Shown piece after piece: positions 5,364 through 5,738 of a stretch of 5,738 bases of DNA. The notes below the pieces were generated by a model. It worked only from the letters and a program-made list of their open reading frames with translations, had not been told where the DNA came from and searched no databases. The position numbers and the translations under genes are program-made. Source of the stretch: JACOTK01 sp038256565 (GTDB lineage: Bacteria; Actinomycetota; Acidimicrobiia; Acidimicrobiales; CADCSY01); assembly GCA_038256565.1 (NCBI GenBank), contig JBBSKG010000126.1, positions 1 through 5,738 of the forward strand, written 5' to 3'. Position 1 is the first letter of the stretch; the number at the start of each line of letters is the position of its first letter.

Positions 5364-5678
5364 GTGTCCCCCAGTCGAGTGGAGATGACCAGAAGTGGCG
5401 GTGTCGCTGGCGTGCAGTTGCGCGGCGTGATCGATACCGCCACTCTGGCTCCGGAAGAGGCGGCCGAGGTCGAGGCTGAACTTGGAAAGATCAACCTCTC
5501 GGATCTGGCGGCCCAGCGTGTCCGTATCGGTGGTCCTCCCGATCGTTTTCAGTACGACATGATCATCGAGCATGACGGTACGCGTCACCAGATGACGATC
5601 GGCGAGCGTGATCTCCCTCCCTCCCTCGTGCCCATGATCGAACGTTTGATTGCTCAGTCTCGCCAAAGACCGAGTTGA
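5364..5678 (+). CDS. Emfourin-family protein inhibitor of M4 metalloproteases
   Basis: A 104-residue soluble protein matching emfourin, the small slow-tight-binding inhibitor of protealysin first described in Serratia proteamaculans, where its gene also follows the protease gene. Visible family marks are an N-terminal TRSGGVAG (9-16), an acidic helix LAPEEAAEVEAEL (28-40), GGPPDRFQYDMIIEHDGTRH (56-75) and a C-terminal LPPSLVPMIERLI (84-96). There is no signal peptide, so it would act in the same compartment as the protease, presumably guarding against premature activity. The GTG at 5364 is chosen because AGGAG lies six bases upstream; a second in-frame GTG at 5379 (giving MEMTRSGG) would match the usual family N-terminus but has no ribosome binding site. 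Assignment rests on recognised sequence pattern plus gene order. Confidence 0.88.
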   Translation: MSPSRVEMTRSGGVAGVQLRGVIDTATLAPEEAAEVEAELGKINLSDLAAQRVRIGGPPDRFQYDMIIEHDGTRHQMTIGERDLPPSLVPMIERLIAQSRQRPS

Positions 5679-5702
5679 CAATCCACGTGGACCATCGTCG
5701 CC

Positions 5703-5738
5703 ATGATCATCCTCAAAAGCGCGGTTGCCGACATTTAC
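5703..5738 (+). CDS. Possible start of another gene (partial)
   Basis: ATG 5703 opens a frame, MIILKSAVADIY, running off the window end. A TTGACA hexamer lies at 5675-5680, over the stop codon of the inhibitor gene, but no suitable -10 box is seen and the ribosome binding site is poor (GTGGA, 12 bases away). Too short to identify; it may not be real. Confidence 0.2.
   Translation, partial: MIILKSAVADIY

Overview
The window opens with the end of an rRNA operon: the 3' tip of 23S rRNA, a short spacer, a complete 5S rRNA and a strong UUCG-loop terminator. Housekeeping and accessory genes follow. The 23S/5S sequences, a deazaflavin (F420)-type nitroreductase-family enzyme, GTG starts, TANNNT-type -10 boxes and moderately high GC point to an actinobacterium. 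A lineage such as Acidimicrobiia is plausible, but I could not test this.

Layout. (1) 1-300: rRNA operon end and terminator. (2) 320-1189 (+): a TPR protein with a disordered, charged N-terminus, apparently leaderless. (3) 1190-1319: an intergenic region with a perfect 16-bp tandem repeat just upstream of an extended -10 promoter. (4) 1320-2372 (+): fbaB, a class I (DhnA-type) fructose-bisphosphate aldolase very similar to E. coli FbaB. (5) 2524-about 3250 (+): the 5' part of an O-antigen ligase/polymerase-like membrane protein gene, cut off near 3250. (6) About 3250-3580 (-): a limonene-1,2-epoxide-hydrolase-like gene, broken by a frameshift and lacking its 3' end. The two broken genes meet tail to tail, which looks like a deletion or rearrangement scar (or an assembly join). 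(7) 3594-4010 (-): a Ddn-family deazaflavin-dependent oxidoreductase, first gene of an operon with the broken hydrolase. (8) 4011-4236: a divergent promoter region. (9) 4237-5319 (+): a protealysin-like M4 metalloprotease with no signal peptide. (10) 5364-5678 (+): an emfourin-family inhibitor, the cognate-type partner of such proteases. (11) The last 60 bases hold at most the start of another gene.

The most interesting unit is the protease-inhibitor operon (4237-5678). A leaderless-secretion M4 protease with a short propeptide, which carries a cysteine just before its PPQ motif, is followed 44 bases later by its predicted protein inhibitor. Their intergenic gap contains a 14-bp tandem duplication, and the second copy supplies the inhibitor's ribosome binding site. 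This type of pair is known from Serratia protealysin/emfourin; here it appears in an apparently actinobacterial setting.
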